64,000 bases of DNA from Salisapilia sapeloensis (lineage: Eukaryota > Oomycota > Peronosporomycetes > Peronosporales > Salisapiliaceae): contig JAADVB010000021.1 of assembly GCA_023334545.1 (NCBI GenBank), positions 1 to 64,000 on the forward strand, given 5' to 3'. The notes beneath the pieces were generated by a model. That model ran no database searches and had not been told where the DNA came from. It worked only from the letters and a program-made list of their open reading frames with translations. Below, one piece after another: positions 57,625 through 64,000 of the stretch (its first letter is position 1; each line of letters starts with the position of its first letter). The translations under genes were made by a program, and so were the position numbers.

Positions 57625-60600
57625 ATGAGCAACAATCGTGACACAGGGAACGTCCCGACGCACAAGAATGCATCCAAAGATGATGGGAGAAAGAAGAAAC
57701 TTTTCGAGAGAAGGCAGGACTTCCAGCACCAGCCGTGGCTGTCCCGAACGGTGGACCATGTGCACGGGTCAGAGGCAGACGCAGGTGTTCAGACACTAGC
57801 TCACTCGATGATGCACGTCACGAGTCTACCGACGCTGAACAAGTAGATCTATCTTTATATATGTTGATGACACATGGACCTAATAGACTTATCGATGGCA
57901 GCAATGACACCAAGACGTCGTTCTATTTGGACTTGAAAACGTTAAAGAGCTTACTTCCGCATCGCACACTTCCCGACCATCGATCGAAACTCCACCGCCG
58001 TCTACTTTATTCGAAAAACACATCGTCCTTACCGCTTCTCGATCTCACGTCCAAGCACACTGGTGCGAACAGATTCGGCGCTTTGAAAGACGAAGAGAAG
58101 CCGTCGTCAAGTCAGCGCCGACGCGATGCGCTCCGACTCAATATGCAAAAGGCTTCTACTCCACCTGCACATGTATCTGTAGACTTGGACGGCAGGAGAG
58201 CAGACCCTCTAGTTCATGCAAACGGTACCCAAGGTCCTATGAAAAAGGCGAAGAAAGCACTTCGTATCATGCCTGCGCATCGTCCGCATAAGAAACGTCG
58301 GAGGCCTGATCAGACTCCCCAGTTGCAAGTAAATGAGACTTTGGTGGATCCTCATGAGGAGGAAGAAGAGCGACAGAAGATCATGATAGCAGCACAACTG
58401 AATTTAACACTCGAAGAGTATGATGCTCTGGACGTAGCTTTCGGAGGTAAGGAGTCTACCACTGCCTCTGCTTCCTCAGGCAAGATCATGGAAGCAAAGT
58501 ATCGCGAGGTCTTTGATACATTCGATGTCGACAAGAGCGGCAGTATTTCTCCTAGTGAACTGCGTCAGTTGCTAACAGAAGCAGGAGAAGAGATGGACGA
58601 CGCAGAGCTCGAAGTCGTGCTGAAGCAAGCTGATGCAAATGGTGACGGAGAAATCGACTTTGACGAGTTCATGGGGCTCATGAAAGCTCGGAAACGATTG
58701 CTGCTCGTAGCAAACCACATGGGGCCCACACAAGGCAAAGCACCAGAGATGACAAAGCACCATCGTACGAACGTCCGACACAGGAACAAGAAAAAGACTG
58801 AAGCACGATTGAAACGAACGCTACCGCCGGTACATGCTACTAAAAGCCAGAGTCAAAGCTCTGCTGCACACTCAAACTCGACACCAGACCTCACCTCGAA
58901 TGTATCCACCGACCTAGCGCAACTCCGTCGAGAGCTTGCTGTATCAGAGATCGGTATCAACGTCTTAAATGACCGAGTACGCGATGGCGTCCAGTGGGTG
59001 CAAAAGAACTGTCCCGTGACATCGCTCAAGGCTCAGATCTACTGCCAGCGGTGGGGCGTGCAGACACTACAGCAGATATATCTCCGCATGCAATCCCGAG
59101 CTATCTCCCGAGCGATGTCCAAGTGGCATGCCTTCTGTGCTTTCGAACGGAACAAGGAGCGAGCACACAAGTTTCTTAAGTTTAAAGGCATCCAAGTGCT
59201 GTCGACTATCCTCACGAGATGGAAACAACGGCAGTACACTTGGTCCATGAAGACGTGGGCGACGTATTGCCATCGTCAAATGCAATTCGAAGTTCACTCA
59301 GCAGCGATTGAGCTCCAGCGATCTGGACGTGGCTTCCTTGCTCGTCGACGTGCTACTCTCCTCAAGCAGCACGTTGCTATCGAACACATGCAGACTTGCG
59401 TCCGAATGTTCATCGCGAAACTCGAGGCCTATCGACTTCGCCAAGCACTGCTCGAGTACAATGCAGCTGCGTTACTCCAACGAGCGTATCGAGGCTTTGC
59501 AGGCCGGCAGCTCGGTCGAATGCTCTTCTTGGCACAAAAAGAGAACCTCGCTGCACGCCGTATCCAACGGACGTACAGGAGCTTTCACGAATACAAACTC
59601 CTCCGGATCATCCAGCGAACGAACTTGGAGAACCATGCCGCGACAGCTATCCAGAGTGGTGTCCGTGGGTGGTTTGCAAGGCAGGAACGAGCTGCCTTGT
59701 ATCGTCAGCGACAGCGGGAGATAGGTGCGCAGCTTATCCAGAGATGCTTCCGAGGGATGCAAGGGAGAAGAGAAGCGCATATGAGAAGAGAGCGATGCAA
59801 GGCTGCAATCGTCCTCCAGTGCGCCATCCGCTCTTCTCTCAGTCGCCACAGACTTTATCTACTTCGTCGAGAGCGAGATGAACGTGCTCGTCGAGCTCTC
59901 CTATACACTGCATCTACTCGTATTCAGGCTAAGTGGAAGGGATATGCCGGACGCAAGCGATATCTGTCTCAAGTTCGAGAGATGCAAAGGCAGAGCGCAT
60001 TGCTTAAGTTCAAGAGAGCGACGGCGGTCGTTCTCATCCAATGTGCCTACCGAGCGTACTGTGCTCGACGACGATTGCAGCGACTGCGATACGAGAAACT
60101 TAAGTGGATGCAGTTCAGGCTTTTGAACAAGAGTGCCTTGTGTATCCAGTCGCACTGGAGAGCATACCATGGACGCCTCGCTGGACACTTGCTTCTGCAG
60201 GCCAAGACAGCACTCTTTGAAGAGCAGACGGAAGCTTCCATCAAGATCCAGAGCGCTCTACGAGGGCGGAGGGCGAGGAAAGATCACATGCGGAGGATGC
60301 AGCAGATGGAGCAACGTCGACAAGAGCACCTCCGCCTAACACGAGCCGTCTTGTGTCTCCAGAGTCGATTCCGAGGCCGTAGAGCACGTCGTATAGCTGC
60401 CAATATCAAGTCAGAGCATCAGACGGAAGCACAACGGGCACTCGCAAGGCTTGTGCAGCAGACGAAAGAGAATGCAGCAACAAAGATTCAGTGCTGTGCT
60501 CGTCGGTATCTCGCGCTTCGAGCTTTACTAAAGCGTCAACAGGACGTTGAGCGACGGAAGAGACAAGAATTGGACCGTCAGACACAGGAGAAAGCAGCTC

Positions 60601-62186
60601 TTGTGCTCCAATGTGCGTTGCGTCGGTGGCATGCCCGTCGGCAGTTGGTTGCCAAGAGGCACGCGTTTGAAAAGCGCATATCGATGATGGCATCTGAGAA
60701 AGCGATGGACGACATTGAGCGTCTGCGGAAGGAGCAGGAGCAAGAGCTTATTGCGCTCAAGCTTCAGCTTATGAAGCAGCAACAGGCAGCAGAGGAGCAA
60801 GCCGCAAAGCTCAAGGAAGAGCTGGAGAAGCAAAAGGTTCTGGAGGAAGAACGACATGAGGAAGAAGCCAAGGAAATTGCTGCACTACGACTGCAAACGC
60901 TCCATCTAGAACAGCAAAAGCAACGACCGTTGTCCCGTGCCAGTACTCGCCATCTATCCACTCCTTCCATTGCCGAGGCAGCGGCACTGAAAGAAGAGCT
61001 GGAGAGACAAAGGGAGTCTCTCAAGACGTCTGAAGAGAACTTGCGCACGTATGAAAATGAGGAGCTTGCGAAAGCCAAGCTAGCCAACCTCTTCACGACG
61101 AATGAAGCGAGGAAGGAGCAGGCAAAGGAAGAGAAAGCTAGGGAAGAGGAGGAGATAGAGCTTGTCATTGTTTCCAAGGAACTGCAGGAGCAGCAAGCCA
61201 AATATAAGATCCAGTCGTTCTGTATCAAACACCTCGTTCGTAGGAGACTACTGCGTATGCAGCAGGAGCAGGCTGCATCTCTCGCCAAGTTGGAAGACGA
61301 AGAAGAGCGACTGCGTCTACAAGCTGCTCAGTCCAAGGAACTAGCGCTCGCTCGACTCAAGGCGTTGATGGATGAAGAGGCGAGACAGCAAGAGCAAGAG
61401 GTGAAAGCAATGGAAATGCAGATGCTCGAAAGAGCCAAACGCGAGAAAGTGCGGCAAGCAAAGCGGCATCAAGCAGCAGGAAAGATTCAGTCGGTTGCTA
61501 GAGGTTACCTAGGAAGAGTCCGCGTCAAACAGACCCAGCAGCGTATCGAACGAGAGCGCAACGCCCGTACTAAAGAGATGGAAGAGCAATTAGCGACAGC
61601 TGAAGCCAAGCTTAAGGAGGCCTTGTCGGAACAGGAGACTGCTGCTGCGGAAGAAGCTGCAGACAACTGGGTCGAGTACTGGGACGAAAGCGCCCAAACA
61701 TCGTACTTTTACAATATTAAAACGCAAGAAGCAACGTGGACGCGACCTACATGCTGGGGACCTGCGGACACGACAATGGACACTTCTGCTAGTGCGAATG
61801 CGACGGAATACGCCTATCAGACAGTTCCCGTCATGTCCATGCCAAGCCTGCAGTACTATACAAGCTACTTCCAGCCGCAGCCGATGATCCTCCCCTCGTT
61901 CATGATGCCGCAAGCATACGCTGACAACTTTGGTTACTACGACCCGATGGGCCAGTACCATTACTACAACGAAGCCCAAGCGTTCAATAGCAGCTACTAC
62001 CTGCCTACGATGACAAACCCAGCAGCAGACGCCTACACGGATCAAAGCCTGTCGTACGAGACGACAGAAGGGAGTGAGATTCCTGTCGATGCAGCGACGG
62101 ACCAGCCGTGGCAGCAGTACTATGACGAGCACACTGGCGCAGCCTACTACTACAATCGCGAGACTGGTGAAAACTACTGGGCCTAG
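57625..62186 (+). CDS. EF-hand / multi-IQ / coiled-coil / WW protein
   Basis: Two exons, 57625-57842 and 57887-62186, sum to 4,518 nt, 1,505 residues. The N-terminus is basic (RKKKLFERRQDFQHQPWLSR). Two EF-hands (about 58,495-58,690) have DVDKSGSISPSE and DANGDGEIDFDE with all Ca-binding positions. From about 59,300 to 61,540 come about 16 IQ-like calmodulin-binding motifs, for example LLQRAYRGFAGRQLG, IQAKWKGYAGRKRY, VLIQCAYRAYCARRRL, KIQSALRGRRARKDH, KIQSVARGYLGRVRV, joined by long Glu/Lys/Arg coiled coil. A complete WW domain is at about 61,665-61,765 (VEYWDESAQTSYFYNIKTQE, then ATWTRP). A second WW (PWQQYYDEHTGAAYYYNRET) ends at the stop codon one residue after its second Trp, without the terminal Pro. 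There is no myosin motor. A Ca/calmodulin-regulated cytoskeletal scaffold is likely. Confidence 0.9.
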
Positions 62187-62253
62187 AATTGCGAATCAAA
62201 GCCACACTTTATATATTAGCTTTCTGCCTCGAGCTCTTGCTTTCTCTGCATAT

Positions 62254-64000
62254 TCATAAACTATCGTCCGACAGATCAAAATTCGACTGATCCAACGACT
62301 GCTGATTCGGCTCGATACTGCTGTAGGACTGGTCAAGATTCAGCATACGCGCGACGGGCTCCGTGTGCATCGGCGAAGAGTCTTTCGTCGTCGACAGAAG
62401 CGATTCTTGAAATGCCTTCGTGATCATCTCTCCCGCTAGTGCATCCTCGGCATCGTACGCTAGTGCCTACTCGCCATGACAAAGATCAGCATCTTACTAT
62501 GAATGCAAAGAAGAAAGAGACGTACCGAATGGTAGCAATCGATGGCTTGGTCCAGATTACCCTGCAGATGGTATGTGAATCCCAACGCAGAGTGTGCTGA
62601 CGCCTACAGTGCACAGCACATAAGACGATTGCAACAACTAAATCTAAGTAAAAAAGCGTCCGTACGTTGGTGGGGGCATAGTATAGCGCTCGCGTAAAGG
62701 ACCGTATCGCCTGATCAAACTTCCTACAGCAACAAAATAAGACCACAAGTCACCAAGTAAAGCAGATTCAGCGCACCGTAGCTTGCGATACGAGACGCCG
62801 AGGTTGAAAAGTGTCGGTTCCCACGCCACCATCAAATTCTACATCCATCCAAGTGCATTAGACGCATCATCTACGACGTACAAGCCAGCGAAAGGTACCG
62901 TTGGCAAATGACTACAAAGTTCCAAAGCCTTGTTGAACGAAGCAACCGCCTGGATGTAGTTGCTACAGGCAAAGTAGACGCTCCCGAGCTCATTATAGAT
63001 GAGCGGATCAGTCGGACACAGCTCCTTTGCTTTATTCAAACAGTCCTGAGCTTCAAGAAGCGAGTCTGTGCGTCGATGCTCCATGCCCAAGTACAAATGG
63101 ACGAGATGATTCGCCGGGAAGAGCTTCGCAGCTATTCGGTAGCACCCCACTGCCTGGTCGCTATCCTTTTGTGCTGCAAATGCGTTGCCGAATCCAACCC
63201 ACGCAGGCGCATAAGAAGCGTCCATCGTAGTCGCTTTATAAAAATAGTGCTGCGCCTCGTCCATCTTGTCGGCCAGCAGGTAGTAACACCCGACGCTGTA
63301 CCACGTACTACCCTCCTTCGGGTACGTATCCACCTACACAGCGTCATTAGACCAAGCCACTTATACTAGGCAGGAGGAACGTACCAACTCATGTGCATAG
63401 TGATACAGATTCTGCTTTTGTTTGAGCACAAACATGCTGCCGACGTAGACAGTTATGATGTGAGGGTTGTACGGATCCTGCCGTCGCACTCGTTCACATA
63501 CTTCCAGACTCTGATCGAACTGCTGCTGACAGTACAAGGTCTCTGCTTTCGCCACCGCCTAGTCAAACGAGATAAGAGCTGCATCTATGAGATAGCTGTA
63601 CTGACAACGTACCAAGTCGAGGTTCTGCTGCAGACCGAGCTTATCGTCGATACTAGAGAACTTGTCGTCAACAGAGACATTCGCATCGTACTTGCCAATG
63701 TAGGATGCGTACAAGTCCTTGAGCATGCCTGTTTCATCTTTGGCAAAGTGGAGCGACCGCATTAACTGCTTCTCATCTACTGCCGTTAAGACCTGCTTTT
63801 CCACGAGACGAAAGAAAGCTTCCGAGCACCGGACATCACATCTAATCGATGCTTTCCAGTACGTCGTCGCTTTCTCCAGATGACCAGCAGCTTCATACGC
63901 GTCGGCGATCACAAGCGCTAAGGACGCAACGACATTGACTTCACTGTCCTGTACCTGATCAAACTGCTTGCTCATCTCTTCCACGCCGTCCTCCGTACTC
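62254..64000 (-). CDS. CDC16: Anaphase-promoting complex subunit 6 (APC6/CDC16), 5' end missing
   Basis: TPR subunit of the APC/C ubiquitin ligase that drives mitotic exit. The gene enters from the right edge and ends at 62,254, so its N-terminus is outside the window. Visible exons give TPR sequence in the order EVNVVASLALVIADAYEAAG, YCQQQFDQSLEVCERVRRQD, STWYSVGCYYLLADKMDEAQ, PAWVGFGNAFAAQKDSDQAV, LYLGMEHRRTDSLLEAQDCL, IYNELGSVYFACSNYIQAVA and FDQAIRSFTRALYYAPTN, then HLQGNLDQAIDCYHSALAYD and a Ser/Asn-rich acidic tail. This is the CDC16 pattern and not CDC23 or CDC27, judged from HLVHLYLGMEHRRT and the disposition of the repeats. Introns are 45-75 nt. It converges on the IQ/WW gene with 67 bp between stops. 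Confidence 0.88.

Noticed and set aside
57735..57886. IQ/WW protein starting at 57,735
   Set aside because: That codon is GTG. An ATG at 57,625 with a 44-nt intron gives a better start and a GT-AG junction that restores the frame.

Overview
This is nuclear DNA from an oomycete-like stramenopile, probably a member of the Peronosporales. The main evidence is a GPCR-PIPK fusion (seven membrane segments joined to a phosphatidylinositol phosphate kinase), oomycete-style Kir potassium channels, TKL receptor-like kinases, and very short introns (mostly 45-75 nt, GT-AG) in tightly packed genes. No species is assigned. I rebuilt exon structures by hand; for most multi-exon genes the exon lengths sum to a multiple of three and rejoin conserved motifs.

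Layout. 0-13 kb: 5' part of a gene with a four-helix N-terminal domain (leaves the left edge), an aldo/keto reductase, a probably dual-targeted valyl-tRNA synthetase, an unknown 451-residue protein, UFD1, a SIR2-family protein and a VTC2/GDPGP1-like GDP-hexose phosphorylase. 13-24.4 kb: the loose, AT-richer accessory part. Two near-identical short-chain dehydrogenases flank a dead LRR receptor kinase, a secreted/membrane protein and a cytochrome P450. Only one of the two dehydrogenases ends in the peroxisomal signal SKL.

24.4-44.9 kb: a compact housekeeping block. It holds protein-only RNase P, a small unknown protein, DNA topoisomerase III with four GRF fingers, mitochondrial EF-G, AFG1-like ATPase, a membrane-anchored serine carboxypeptidase, a longin-like protein, the mitochondrial tRNA 2-thiouridylase, VAC14, a WDR76/CMR1 WD40 protein and a TPR-Aha1 fusion. 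Many are convergent pairs with 60-110 bp between stop codons, and TOP3 and EF-G share a 100-bp divergent promoter.

44.9-64 kb: two nearly empty stretches around a B12D-family protein, then a WBP2-like GRAM protein, an OTU protease, a DDX5/DBP2 helicase with an exceptional 443-nt intron, a single polypeptide holding two complete Kir channel units, the GPCR-PIPK, a 1,505-residue EF-hand/IQ/WW protein, and APC6/CDC16 running off the right edge.

Themes: mitochondrial translation and quality control (EF-G, AFG1, MTU1, ValRS, B12D), phosphoinositide signalling (VAC14, GPCR-PIPK and possibly the Kir channel), ubiquitin and cell cycle (UFD1, OTU, APC6), and a small oxidoreductase neighbourhood (SDR-P450-SDR). 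The most unusual proteins are the tandem Kir, the TPR-Aha1 fusion, the motor-less IQ/WW protein and the GPCR-PIPK. No tRNA, rRNA, CRISPR array or intact transposon was recognised.
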